From the IMG/VR virus record IMGVR_UViG_3300044638_003350, positions 1 through 23,028 of that record: DNA of 23,028 nucleotides. One strand, written 5' to 3'. The position numbers and the translations under genes are program-made. Source of the DNA: a virus. The notes beneath the pieces are model-generated. The model did not search any database, had not been told where the DNA came from, and saw nothing but the letters and a program-made list of their open reading frames with translations. Positions 12,423 to 19,908 of the stretch are shown here, piece by piece. The first letter of the stretch is position 1; each line of letters starts with the position of its first letter.

Positions 12423-12772
12423 GTTGCGCGGATCTGATCGGACATTTGTTCTTGGCGCGCGATGTGACGCATTCCGTGCATCTAAACACGCGATCCTTCG
12501 CCAAACACAAGGCGCTGGGTAAGTTCTATCCGGCCGTGATCGACCTCGCGGACACGCTGGCGGAAGCCTATCAGGGCAGATACGGTCTAATCGGGCCGAT
12601 TACGCTGCATTCGGCCGAAAAAACCAATAATGTCGTCGAATTCTTGGAAGATTCGCTGAAAAAAGTCGAAAAAGAGCGCGAAGAATACGACGATACGGCG
12701 ATTCAGAACATAATCGACGAAATCGTCGCGCTCTACCTCTCGACGCTCTATAAACTCAAATTTTTGGCCTAA
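12419..12772 (+). CDS. DUF5856-like helical protein (117 aa)
   Basis: All-helical protein with the pattern HLFLARDVTHSVHLNTRSFA, then KHKALGKFYPAVIDLADTLA and EAYQGRYGLIG. This H-x(n)-H-x(n)-KHxALGxFY-x(n)-D-x(n)-EAYQG order is that of DUF5856, found in phages next to portal genes. The spacing of His, Asp and Glu on two helices resembles ferritin/Dps-like proteins, so a metal-binding four-helix fold is plausible but not proven. It is coupled to the portal gene by ATGA. Confidence 0.82.
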   Translation: MSCADLIGHLFLARDVTHSVHLNTRSFAKHKALGKFYPAVIDLADTLAEAYQGRYGLIGPITLHSAEKTNNVVEFLEDSLKKVEKEREEYDDTAIQNIIDEIVALYLSTLYKLKFLA

Positions 12773-12775
12773 ATC

Positions 12776-13192
12776 ATGCCGATAGCCACTTACACAAAGT
12801 ATCCGGCCGCCATTGAACCGTTGATGGAGAACATCAATTCGGGCTCGGACGCGTGGTATGTGGCGCTCGCGGCGACGGTCAACCCGGCCGACACGACATT
12901 CGTGTCTGGAACGACGGATCTGCCGACCGCGGGCGGCTATACGGCTGGCGGCAATCCCGCGACCACAGCGTCTGCGACCCAAACGGGCGGCGTCTACAAG
13001 CTAGTCCTCAACAATCCGGCCGCATGGACGGCCACGGGCAGCGGCTTTACCTTCCGTTACGCGATCCTGTGGGATTCGACGACCAGCACGCCCGTCGCCT
13101 ATTGGGATTACGGCTCTAGTCAGCTTGTGTCAGCAGGGGAGAGCGTCACCGTCGTGATGGATTCGGTCAACGGCACCTTCCAGGCGACGTGA
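12776..13192 (+). CDS. Virion-associated beta-rich protein (138 aa)
   Basis: Thr/Ala/Gly-rich protein with a beta pattern: MPIATYTKYPAAIEPLMENI, a long Ala/Thr loop, then GSGFTFRYAILWDSTTSTPV and YWDYGSSQLVSAGESVTVVM. The AILWDSTTSTPVAYWDYGSS motif recurs in phage head-region proteins of unknown role. Small size and Thr-rich strands fit a decoration or head-tail interface protein. It lies 3 bp after the preceding stop, in the same operon. Confidence 0.78.
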   Translation: MPIATYTKYPAAIEPLMENINSGSDAWYVALAATVNPADTTFVSGTTDLPTAGGYTAGGNPATTASATQTGGVYKLVLNNPAAWTATGSGFTFRYAILWDSTTSTPVAYWDYGSSQLVSAGESVTVVMDSVNGTFQAT

Positions 13193-13196
13193 TGAT

Positions 13197-13841
13197 ATGT
13201 TCTATATCTCCCTCCTGCTCACGGAGGACGGCGATTATCTAGTTACTCAGGCAGGCGACAAGATCATTGTCACCGGGCCCGATGACGGCGCGTATCTCCT
13301 TGCCGAAGATGGCAAGTTCCTGATTACGGAAGACGGCGAAAAGATCTGGGCCGTCCTCGACTATAACGCCCGGCTGCTGACCGAGAGCGGCTGGCCGCTA
13401 ATAACTGAAGACGGCGACTACATCATTGCGCAGGTCATCCTTCAGCTATCGGGCTGCGGCGGCGAGTATTTCATAACGGGCTACCCAGCCGACCTTCAGC
13501 GCAGCAAGCGGATTGACGCAGGGTTTGGGTCTTACGCGGTCACGGGCTACCCTGTCACGATCCTCAAGGGCAACGCCATCACGGCCGGGTCAGGCTCCTA
13601 TGCAATCACGGGCCAATCGGTTACGTTCCAATTTAATAGAGAACTTGTCGCCCAAACGGGCAGCTATTCGATCACTGGCCAGAATGTAGACATCCAGCGC
13701 GGACGTGTGCTAGAGGTTCAAAAGGGCGACTATTCAATCACCGGCTACAGTGTTATAATTAACTATGGCCCTGCCCCTGCACCGGCGGAAGAACAGCAAA
13801 TTGCGTGGCTGCGATCAATGGCCCAGCGAAGGAGATCATAA
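13197..13841 (+). CDS. Repeat protein with TEDG and 22-residue ITG repeats (214 aa)
   Basis: Two repeat systems can be read directly. Residues 7-78 hold three copies of a LLTEDGxxLITEDGxxI unit (LLTEDGDYLVTQAGDKIIV, LLAEDGKFLITEDGEKI, LLTESGWPLITEDGDYII). Residues 88-190 hold five units of exactly 22 residues centred on Y-x-[IV]-T-G (positions 93, 115, 137, 159 and 181). It ends in a Pro/Ala linker and a basic tail. Both repeats look like beta hairpins and suggest a fibrous or surface virion protein. The TEDG unit recurs inside the gp10-like protein at 22401-22466. It starts at ATG 13197, 4 bp after the upstream stop. Confidence 0.8.
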   Translation: MFYISLLLTEDGDYLVTQAGDKIIVTGPDDGAYLLAEDGKFLITEDGEKIWAVLDYNARLLTESGWPLITEDGDYIIAQVILQLSGCGGEYFITGYPADLQRSKRIDAGFGSYAVTGYPVTILKGNAITAGSGSYAITGQSVTFQFNRELVAQTGSYSITGQNVDIQRGRVLEVQKGDYSITGYSVIINYGPAPAPAEEQQIAWLRSMAQRRRS

Positions 13842-14150
13842 GTGACTGCTAACGTGAAAGCCATTACTTGCTGCCTTGGCTACCAGCAACTTGACAACGT
13901 CAGCACCGCTACAGGGCTAATCGTTCCGGCGCGCGATCCGATCTCCGGCATGAATGTCAAAGCCAATTTTGCGCTGATCGTTGCGGAGACGCAGGATGTG
14001 CGATGGCTTGATAATGGCGAAGCGCCAACGGCTTCGCGCGGTATGCTCTTAAAAGCTGGCGTTATCTTCCAGTATGACGGCGACCTGTCAAAGATTAAGT
14101 TCATCGAGACGACGGGCAGCGCCAAGGTCAACATTAGCTATTACGTCTGA
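13842..14150 (+). CDS. Virion-associated small protein (102 aa)
   Basis: GTG start at 13842 with AAGGAG 7 nt upstream. The beta-rich sequence includes QDVRWLDNGEAPTASRGMLL, GVIFQYDGDLSKIKFIETT and a C-terminal strand VNISYYV. The RWxDxGxAPTAxxGMxL pattern is frequent in small phage proteins of the head region that may decorate or stabilise the capsid; the role is inferred from this pattern. It directly follows the repeat protein without a gap. Confidence 0.78.
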   Translation: MTANVKAITCCLGYQQLDNVSTATGLIVPARDPISGMNVKANFALIVAETQDVRWLDNGEAPTASRGMLLKAGVIFQYDGDLSKIKFIETTGSAKVNISYYV

Positions 14151-14157
14151 GGTCATC

Positions 14158-14640
14158 ATGCAATTCATCGGCGGATCGTCGGACGTAGATCCGATTGAAT
14201 ATTTCACAAAACAGCTTCCCAAAGATCTCGCGCAGTATGTGAAAGTCCGCGACGAACTGGCCAAGCGTCAGGGCGCGCTGAGCGCGGCTGAAGCGGCGCT
14301 GGCGGATCGTGAGAAGGCCAAAGGCGAATTGGCGGCTGCGCAGGCGCAGGCTGACGCTCTGGTCGCTGAAGCTAAAACGGCGCACGCCAACGCCAAGGAA
14401 GTCAAGTCTGCCGCGGACGCCCGCGACAAGGACGTAACCAAGCGCGAGAAGGCGTTTGAAAAGGCGATGGCTGATCGTGAAGCGGCGGCTTCTGCGGCTG
14501 AAGCGGCTGTCGCTGTGCGCGAAAACGAAGTCGCTGCGCGCGAGGCTAAGATCGCCGCCGACTTGGCTCGCATCGAATCAGATCGTAATGCCCTCGACGC
14601 CCGCATTAAGGCGTTCCAAGACCGCGTTGCTTCTTTCTAA
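14158..14640 (+). CDS. Long coiled-coil protein (160 aa)
   Basis: The start ATG 14158 has GAGG 5 nt upstream; a longer reading from 14074 would overlap the previous gene and have an odd Ser/Arg-rich start. After a short N-terminal motif (MQFIGGSSDVDPIEYFTKQL), almost the whole protein from residue 22 is an Ala/Lys/Glu/Arg-rich coiled coil with repeated AAxxxVAxRE-like units (KREKAFEKAMADREAAAS, AVAVRENEVAAREAKIAADL). It sits before the tail fibre. It could be a fibre-assembly, internal or scaffold-like protein. A separate scaffold candidate exists at 16711, so I leave the function open. Confidence 0.8.
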   Translation: MQFIGGSSDVDPIEYFTKQLPKDLAQYVKVRDELAKRQGALSAAEAALADREKAKGELAAAQAQADALVAEAKTAHANAKEVKSAADARDKDVTKREKAFEKAMADREAAASAAEAAVAVRENEVAAREAKIAADLARIESDRNALDARIKAFQDRVASF

Positions 14641-14651
14641 GGACTAGATAA

Positions 14652-16193
14652 ATGGCCGACGTAAAGATTTCCCAACTTCCGGCGTCTACGACCCCACTAG
14701 ACGGCACGGAAGTTCTGCCGATTGTGCAGTCGGCCACGACGAAGCAAGTTTCCATCGCTAACCTCACCGCTGGCCGCGCTATGTCGGCGTCGAGCCTGAC
14801 GCTCTCGACCCCACTGGCGGTCACATCCGGTGGCACGGGGCTTAACACGACCGGCGCGGGCACGTTCATCGTTTCAGGTTCTGTGAATACAATCTCTGCA
14901 ACGGCTACCCCGACGCTGGGCGTGCAGCAGACGACGCAGGGCACGCTGACGCTGGCGAACACCGCAGCGGGCGCATGGCCGGTTACAATTCAATCGTCGA
15001 ATAGCGCCACTGCTGCATGGACAATGACGCTACCTCCGGCTGTTGCAGCCGGTAACGGCTACATCCTTACGTCTACTACGGGCGGCGTCACGTCTTGGAC
15101 GAACCCGACCGCGCTCGGCGTTGACCTTGATGTTGGCACGACGGCGATCACCGGCGGCACGTCTGGTCGCGTGCTGTATAACAATGCTGGCGTGCTGGGT
15201 GAATATGCTGTTACCGGCACTGGCTCCGTCGTGCTTGGCACGTCGCCCACGTTTACGACTAGCCTAACATCGCCGCTCGTGATTGGTGGCACGACCGCAT
15301 CGTCGTCGCTAACGCTTCAGTCAACGTCCGGTGTCGGCACGTCCGACAGCATTTTGTTCAAAGTCGGCAATAATGGCGCGACGACTGCGGCAACAATTGA
15401 TAGCGCAGGAAATTTAGGACTGGGTGTTACGCCGGGAGTTAGGCTCGATGTATCATCTGGTTCTGTATCGCTAGCGACAAACTTCAACTCTACGAATGCG
15501 TCTGGAGTATACATCAGGTTCACAAATAGCGGAACTGCTATTGGTGATATTGGGTCGGGTGCTAATCTTGTTTCTGGAGGGACTGCGGGTGACTTCGGTA
15601 TAACTAGCCGTAGTGGAAACCTGATACTCGGATCAAGCTCAACAGAACGCGCACGCATCGACAGCAGCGGAAACCTGCTGGTTGGGACGACTGCAAACAA
15701 CGGCGTAATCACATCGTTCGTAAATTCTGCTACGGGGCGCGCTGGCTTCTTTATGAACACACAAGCGTCAAGTTTGGCGTATGATGCCCTTGGTGTTTCT
15801 AAATATGATAACGACACTACAACCTCTCAGGTGTTCGTTAAATTCTTTATTAACAATAACGCTACGGGCAGCGGCCTAATCACCGCTAATGGCGCTAATG
15901 CTGCGACATTCACTTCAAGTTCTGATGCAAGACTTAAAGAAAATATTACACCGCTACCATATCAGTTGAAAAATATTTGCAAACTTAAGCCGTCAGAGTT
16001 TGATTACAAGGATGGAACAGGTCATCAAATAGGTTTTATCGCCCAAGATATGGAGCAAGTTTATCCTGATTGTGTTGCAGAGGACGCAGAGGGGATGCTC
16101 ATGATTTCTGGGTGGAGCAAAACGGAAGCTCGACTTGTCAAAGCAATACAAGAACTCGCCGTAAAAGTAGCTGAATTAGAGGCAAAGATATGA
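14652..16193 (+). CDS. Tail fibre with C-terminal S74 intramolecular chaperone
   Basis: The N-terminus (MADVKISQLPASTTPLDGTE, VLPIVQSATTKQVSIANL) is the typical virion-anchoring start of phage fibres. The middle is a Thr/Ser/Gly-rich beta shaft. The C-terminus has the peptidase S74 chaperone domain: TSSSDARLKENI with Ser424 and Lys429 as the self-cleavage pair, then GHQIGFIAQDMEQVYPD and a final helix KAIQELAVKVAELEAKI. The domain is expected to trimerise, guide folding and cut itself off after Ser424's preceding residue. From about 15360 codon use becomes noticeably more AT-rich, as expected for a swapped receptor-binding part. The stop overlaps the next ATG as ATGA. Confidence 0.9.
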   Translation: MADVKISQLPASTTPLDGTEVLPIVQSATTKQVSIANLTAGRAMSASSLTLSTPLAVTSGGTGLNTTGAGTFIVSGSVNTISATATPTLGVQQTTQGTLTLANTAAGAWPVTIQSSNSATAAWTMTLPPAVAAGNGYILTSTTGGVTSWTNPTALGVDLDVGTTAITGGTSGRVLYNNAGVLGEYAVTGTGSVVLGTSPTFTTSLTSPLVIGGTTASSSLTLQSTSGVGTSDSILFKVGNNGATTAATIDSAGNLGLGVTPGVRLDVSSGSVSLATNFNSTNASGVYIRFTNSGTAIGDIGSGANLVSGGTAGDFGITSRSGNLILGSSSTERARIDSSGNLLVGTTANNGVITSFVNSATGRAGFFMNTQASSLAYDALGVSKYDNDTTTSQVFVKFFINNNATGSGLITANGANAATFTSSSDARLKENITPLPYQLKNICKLKPSEFDYKDGTGHQIGFIAQDMEQVYPDCVAEDAEGMLMISGWSKTEARLVKAIQELAVKVAELEAKI

Positions 16194-16519
16194 GCAACAC
16201 ATATTTATGGGTAATCTCTCAACTAGAGTGCTATCCAGAACACGAAGGACATACTGATGTAGTCTTTACGTGCCACTGGCGCAGACAAGCGACAGACGGA
16301 ACACACACCGCTGACATCTACGGCTCACAATCCGTAACGCTAGACCCAGACAGCGACTTCACACCATACGCTGATCTGACTGAAGCACAGGTTATCGGTT
16401 GGTTAGAAGATGCGATGGGTGAAGAGATATTAGCTGCACAAGTCGCGGCTCTTGACCAACAGATCGCCAATCAAATAAATCCTCCCGTAATTCGACCCCC
16501 GCTGCCTTGGAGTAATTAA
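16190..16519 (+). CDS. Fibre-linked protein of unknown function (109 aa), DUF7936-like
   Basis: Coupled to the fibre by ATGA. Sequence pattern: YLWVISQLECYPEHEGHTDV, VFTCHWRRQATDG, then FTPYADLTEAQVIGWLEDAM and a C-terminal PPLPWSN. This order (W-x-Ix-xLxCxP, VxWRRxATDG, FxPYxxLTxxxVIGW, LPW end) is common in proteins directly downstream of phage fibres (DUF7936 as I recall). A fibre-assembly or capping role is plausible by context only. It ends with a TAATG overlap to the next gene. Confidence 0.82.
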   Translation: MSNTYLWVISQLECYPEHEGHTDVVFTCHWRRQATDGTHTADIYGSQSVTLDPDSDFTPYADLTEAQVIGWLEDAMGEEILAAQVAALDQQIANQINPPVIRPPLPWSN

Positions 16520-16674
16520 TGTTCACAGTTGAAGAATTGAATAAACTTTTGCAGATGCTTGACTTGGCGACTAAAGCTGGCGGTTTGGCCGTAGCGAATG
16601 AAGCGCTACCTTTAGCAGTCAAGATCCAAGAGATCGGTAAGGGTCTTATTGACGACAAAGCCGAAGAAGAGTAA
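16519..16674 (+). CDS. Small helical phage protein (51 aa)
   Basis: MFTVEELNKLLQMLDLATKA, GGLAVANEALPLAVKIQEIG and an acidic tail DDKAEEE. GGAG lies 6 nt before the ATG, and the upstream stop overlaps it by one base. The MFTVxELxxLxxxLDxATKxxGL pattern recurs in small proteins beside phage fibre or head genes. It is all-helical with two amphipathic helices. The function is unknown. Confidence 0.8.
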   Translation: MFTVEELNKLLQMLDLATKAGGLAVANEALPLAVKIQEIGKGLIDDKAEEE

Positions 16675-16710
16675 TTTTTGTAAACCGACTGGCCGGAAAG
16701 CTAGGTGAAA

Positions 16711-17487
16711 ATGGAAGACGAACAGGCTGTAGCGGAGATCAGCCCCGCGCCGGAACCGGAAGCCACGGCAGCGCCGGAATCTGTTGAATCGACGCCGGAG
16801 GAACAGCAGCAGACAAAATCGTTCTCTCAAGAAGAGTTGGACGCGATTGTCAGCAAGCGCCTTGCAAGAGAACAGCGCAAATGGGAAAGAGAGCAGGCCC
16901 AGCGGCTTGCGGAGCAGCAGGCTAGACAGCCGGCCGCACCTCCACCTGCGCCGGACGATTTTGAGAACGCCCAAGTCTATGCGGAAGCATTGGCCAACCA
17001 GCGCGCTCAAGAGCTACTGGCACAGCGAGAGGCCGCACAGCAGCAGGCGGCGATCTTGGAGTCATACCGCGACCGTGAAGAGGAAGCGCGGGATAGATAC
17101 GAGGACTTTGAACAAGTCGCGTATAATCCTAGCCTCCCCGTCACGGACGTAATGGCTCAAGCCATCCAGGCTTCCGACATTGGCCCCGAAGTCATTTATT
17201 GGCTCGGCTCCAATCCAAAGGAAGCCGGACGCATAGCCCGTCTGCCGCCTGTCTTGCAGGCGAAGGAAATCGGTAAGATCGAGATGAATCTCACCTCGAA
17301 TCCGCCGACTAAGCGCACATCGTCAGCGCCCGCACCGCTTGCTCCTGTCACGGCTACCCGATCAAACTCAGGCCCGCGGTATGACACGACTGACCCCCGG
17401 TCATTAAAGTCAATGTCAACGTCGGATTGGATAGAAGCGGAACGTCAGCGGCAGATCAAGAAGTGGGAAGCGCAAAACCGGAGATAA
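16711..17487 (+). CDS. Head scaffold protein (258 aa)
   Basis: Acidic Pro/Ala-rich N-terminus, then a Gln/Glu/Arg-rich coiled coil (SFSQEELDAIVSKRLAREQR, KWEREQAQRLAEQQARQ and AQELLAQREAAQQQAA), a conserved helical domain (LPVTDVMAQAIQASDIGPEV, YWLGSNPKEAGRIARLPP) and a C-terminal basic helix (STSDWIEAERQRQIKKWEAQ) suited to bind coat protein. Placement immediately before the coat gene and high coiled-coil content fit a P22 gp8-like scaffold that is expelled or recycled during maturation. ATG 16711 is preferred; a GTG at 16705 adds two residues, and the ribosome site does not decide between them. Confidence 0.85.
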   Translation: MEDEQAVAEISPAPEPEATAAPESVESTPEEQQQTKSFSQEELDAIVSKRLAREQRKWEREQAQRLAEQQARQPAAPPPAPDDFENAQVYAEALANQRAQELLAQREAAQQQAAILESYRDREEEARDRYEDFEQVAYNPSLPVTDVMAQAIQASDIGPEVIYWLGSNPKEAGRIARLPPVLQAKEIGKIEMNLTSNPPTKRTSSAPAPLAPVTATRSNSGPRYDTTDPRSLKSMSTSDWIEAERQRQIKKWEAQNRR

Positions 17488-17490
17488 AGG

Positions 17491-18687
17491 ATGTCTAACT
17501 CACTTCTTACTATTGATATGATTACTCGCAAGGCTCTTGAGATCCTTGAGAATAATCTTGTCCTGACCCGCACCGTCAACCGTCAGTATGACGACTCTTT
17601 CGCCGTCGAAGGCGCTAAGATCGGCTCGACCCTGCGCATCCGTCTGCCCGACCGCGCTCTGGTCACGGACGGCGCTGCCCTTCAGGTGCAGGACGACAAC
17701 GAACAGTACACGACCCTGACCGTTTCGTCGCAGAAGCACATCGGCGTCAACTTCACGACCGCCGAACTGACGATGCAGTTGGACGACTTCGCGGAACGTG
17801 TGCTGAAGCCGCGTATTTCGCAGCTTGCGTCCTCCATCGACGCCGACGTTGCGAACAGCTTCAAATACATCGGCAACTCGGTCGGCACGCCCGGCACGAC
17901 CCCGGCCACCTCGCTGGTTCTGTTGCAGGCGCAGCAGAAGCTGAATGAGAACGCCGCTGTCATGTCGCCGCGTTACGCGACGGTCAACCCGGCCGCCAAC
18001 GCGTCGCTGATCGAAGGCATGAAGGGCCTGTTCAACCCTGTTTCGGCTATCTCGAAGCAGTTCAAAAACGGCATCTTCGGTGAAGGCATTCTCGGCTACG
18101 ACGAACTGAATATGTCGCAGTCGATTAAGCAGTTCACGACGGGTTCGCGCACGGGCACGGTCACGGTCAGTTCGTCGGTCACGACCGAAGGCTCGACCAC
18201 GATTGTTCTGACGGGCCTCGGCTCCACGACGATCAAGGCCGGTGACGTGTTCACCATCGCCAACGTCTACGCCGTTAACCCGCAGACCCGTGAGTCGACT
18301 GGCTCGCTGTATCAGTTCGTGGCTCTGGCTGACGTTACGGCGTCGACCACCGCTTCGGTCACTGTCCCGGCGATGTATTCGGCCACGCAGGCTCTTGCCA
18401 CGGTCGACGCTCTGCCGGTCGCTTCTGCGGCTGTCACGTTCCTCGGCGCTGCCTCGACGCAGTATCCGCAGAACCTGATCTACCACAAGGACGCTATCGC
18501 GTTCGCCACCGCCGACCTTCTGCTCCCGCAGGGTGTCGACATGGCTTCGCGCCAGGTTCACAACGGTATCTCGCTCCGCGTTGTCCGTCAGTATGACATC
18601 AACAACGACCGACTGCCCTGCCGTATTGACGTTCTGTATGGCTACAGCGTCATTCGTCCGCAGATGGCGGTTCGCCTTTGGGGCTAA
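17491..18687 (+). CDS. Major capsid protein, P22 coat-like
   Basis: A 398-residue protein with the P22-type coat layout: N-terminal helix (LLTIDMITRKALEILENNLV), the KIGSTLRIRLPDRALVTDGA strand pair, the QKHIGVNFTTAELTMQLDDF E-loop-like region, a helical spine (VLKPRISQLASSIDADVANS), and an insertion domain near residues 225-320 rich in Thr/Ser (accessory I-domain position in P22 gp5). The C-terminal sequence is SLRVVRQYDINNDRLPCRID, then VLYGYSVIRPQMAVRLWG. The codon bias is the strongest in the window, as expected for the most abundant protein. It follows the scaffold by 3 bp and is followed by a terminator. Confidence 0.94.
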   Translation: MSNSLLTIDMITRKALEILENNLVLTRTVNRQYDDSFAVEGAKIGSTLRIRLPDRALVTDGAALQVQDDNEQYTTLTVSSQKHIGVNFTTAELTMQLDDFAERVLKPRISQLASSIDADVANSFKYIGNSVGTPGTTPATSLVLLQAQQKLNENAAVMSPRYATVNPAANASLIEGMKGLFNPVSAISKQFKNGIFGEGILGYDELNMSQSIKQFTTGSRTGTVTVSSSVTTEGSTTIVLTGLGSTTIKAGDVFTIANVYAVNPQTRESTGSLYQFVALADVTASTTASVTVPAMYSATQALATVDALPVASAAVTFLGAASTQYPQNLIYHKDAIAFATADLLLPQGVDMASRQVHNGISLRVVRQYDINNDRLPCRIDVLYGYSVIRPQMAVRLWG

Positions 18688-18690
18688 TAG

Positions 18691-18715
18691 AGGGGGCTTC
18701 GGCCCCTTCTTTCTC
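18691..18715 (+). terminator. Terminator after the coat gene
   Basis: A stem AGGGGGC / GCCCCTT closed on a UUCG tetraloop (18698-18701), one G-U pair, followed by CTTTCTCTC. It sits 3 bp after the coat stop and 22 bp before the next gene. The U-tract is interrupted by C, so it may only reduce transcription of the downstream genes. Confidence 0.78.
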
Positions 18716-18737
18716 TCAAATTAAGGAGCATTAGATC

Positions 18738-19220
18738 ATGGCTATCACTACTCAGGGCGCTTCCTACCCGCTTGAATCGTTCGGCCCCACGCCGCCGATC
18801 TCTCAGGGCACGGGCGGCTATCAGTTCTCGGCGGGCGTTCGCGGCGAGCCGCTTATGCGCGCTCAGGCTGCGTCTGCCGATCTGACCGGCGCGACCGTTA
18901 CGATTACGGCGGCTAATCTGTCGACCGGCATCGTCACGATTGATTCCGGCGGCACGGATGCGGGCACCTACACGTTCCCGACGGGCGCGTTGATCGACGC
19001 CGCTTTCCCCAGCGTCGCCGTCAATACTAGCTTCGACGTTAGCTTCATCAATATCGGCGACAACGCCGCTAATGATGTGACGTTCGGCGCTGGCACCGGC
19101 AACACCATCGTCGGCAGCGCGGTTCTGATCGACGGCGCGACGACGACCAACCCGTCTTCGGCCATCTTCCGTTTCCGCAAGACGGGCACGGCGGCTTACA
19201 CGATCTATCGCATCGCTTAA
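18738..19220 (+). CDS. Probable head decoration protein (160 aa)
   Basis: The start has AAGGAG 9 nt upstream. It is Thr/Gly/Ala-rich and beta-stranded (ATVTITAANLSTGIVTIDSG, GTYTFPTGALIDAAFPSVAV, DVSFINIGDNAANDVTFGAG, FRFRKTGTAAYTIYRIA), with strong codon bias like the coat gene. The jelly-roll-like pattern with a FxxxNxG(D)NAxxVTFGxG motif is typical of virion surface proteins. It follows the coat gene behind a terminator, as decoration genes often do. Function is inferred. Confidence 0.75.
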   Translation: MAITTQGASYPLESFGPTPPISQGTGGYQFSAGVRGEPLMRAQAASADLTGATVTITAANLSTGIVTIDSGGTDAGTYTFPTGALIDAAFPSVAVNTSFDVSFINIGDNAANDVTFGAGTGNTIVGSAVLIDGATTTNPSSAIFRFRKTGTAAYTIYRIA

Positions 19221-19235
19221 CACTAGGAGAAGGCA

Positions 19236-19553
19236 ATGCCTAACACTAAACCTGTTGGCGTCGCCTTCTCTGATCCCGAACTCGTGAGTGGCACAACCAT
19301 CACGGGTGCGACGATCAGCGGAAGCACGCTCACCACTGCTACTGTCTCTGGCACGTTCACGTCGACGGCTACGACGGGCGCTGTTGTCGCTAACGCGACG
19401 GCCGGCCTGTATTTCCTGACGACGGCGATCACCGCCAATTCGACCACGACGACCGCTCCGGTCGGCTCGCTGGCGACCACGACCAATGCTACCGGCACGG
19501 GCAAGCTGTTCATTTCGGACGGCACCAAATGGCAGTATCCGGTCGTCGCGTAA
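19236..19553 (+). CDS. Thr-rich virion protein (105 aa), possible second decoration protein
   Basis: AGGAGAAGG precedes the ATG. MPNTKPVGVAFSDPELVSG leads into short repeats (GTTITGATISGSTLTTATVS) and a beta C-terminus (GTGKLFISDGTKWQYPVVA). The repeated S/T-G-x-T units suggest a beta-helix or trimeric strand. The ending ISDGTKWQ is common in phage fibre-like and decoration proteins. It is adjacent to the coat and decoration genes and uses the same strong codon bias. The function is inferred. Confidence 0.75.
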   Translation: MPNTKPVGVAFSDPELVSGTTITGATISGSTLTTATVSGTFTSTATTGAVVANATAGLYFLTTAITANSTTTTAPVGSLATTTNATGTGKLFISDGTKWQYPVVA

Positions 19554-19564
19554 TCTAATCCTAC

Positions 19565-19584
19565 AGGCGGCCTATGGGCCGCCT
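19565..19584 (+). other. Perfect hairpin, possibly an attenuator or RNA-processing site
   Basis: AGGCGGCC-TATG-GGCCGCCT, an 8-bp perfect stem with a 4-nt loop, 11 bp after a gene stop. No U-tract follows (GGCCCTTCCC), so it is not called a terminator. Confidence 0.5.
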
Positions 19585-19605
19585 GGCCCTTCCCATAGGT
19601 GTAAA

Positions 19606-19908
19606 ATGGCCCTCATTTATTTGCGTCATGACGTGCATGGCGTTAAGATCGCTACGCTGGAATTAGAAGCGGAAGCCGACATAGAGAACGGCTGGGAAAG
19701 GTTCGATCCTGATGACGACGGCGGGCGAGCAGATCAACGGAGCCTTGAGGCTTCTGGGGGTTCTGGCAGAAGGCGAAACGCCCTCGGCGGAAACGTCTCA
19801 AGACGCGTTGACCGCGCTGAATCAAATGATCGACTCGTGGAACACGGAGCGTCTAGCGGTCTTTTCAACTCAGGATCAGGTTTTCCTGTGGCCGCCAAGT
19901 CAGCTTAA
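19606..19908 (+). CDS. Small phage protein (100 aa) whose 3' end runs through the gp4-like gene
   Basis: Starts MALIYLRHDVHGVKIATLEL, EAEADIENGWERFDPDDD. This opening is a familiar small phage protein (LRHPxHGTKVATxExEAExDxxxGWERFxP). After residue 40 the reading becomes Gly/Arg/Ser-rich, and it overlaps the gp4-like gene out of frame for 197 nt, to 19908. I think only the first 35-40 residues are the conserved domain and that the tail is extension into the neighbour after loss of an ancestral stop. The long overlap lowers confidence in the true end. The function is unknown. Confidence 0.6.
   Translation: MALIYLRHDVHGVKIATLELEAEADIENGWERFDPDDDGGRADQRSLEASGGSGRRRNALGGNVSRRVDRAESNDRLVEHGASSGLFNSGSGFPVAAKSA

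Noticed and set aside
17500-18561. A 353-residue open frame on the minus strand opposite the coat gene
   Set aside because: Antisense shadow of the strongly codon-biased coat gene; Arg/Asp/Gly-rich nonsense-like sequence.
19565-19584. Strong perfect hairpin considered as a rho-independent terminator
   Set aside because: No U-tract follows on either strand, so only a hairpin is reported.
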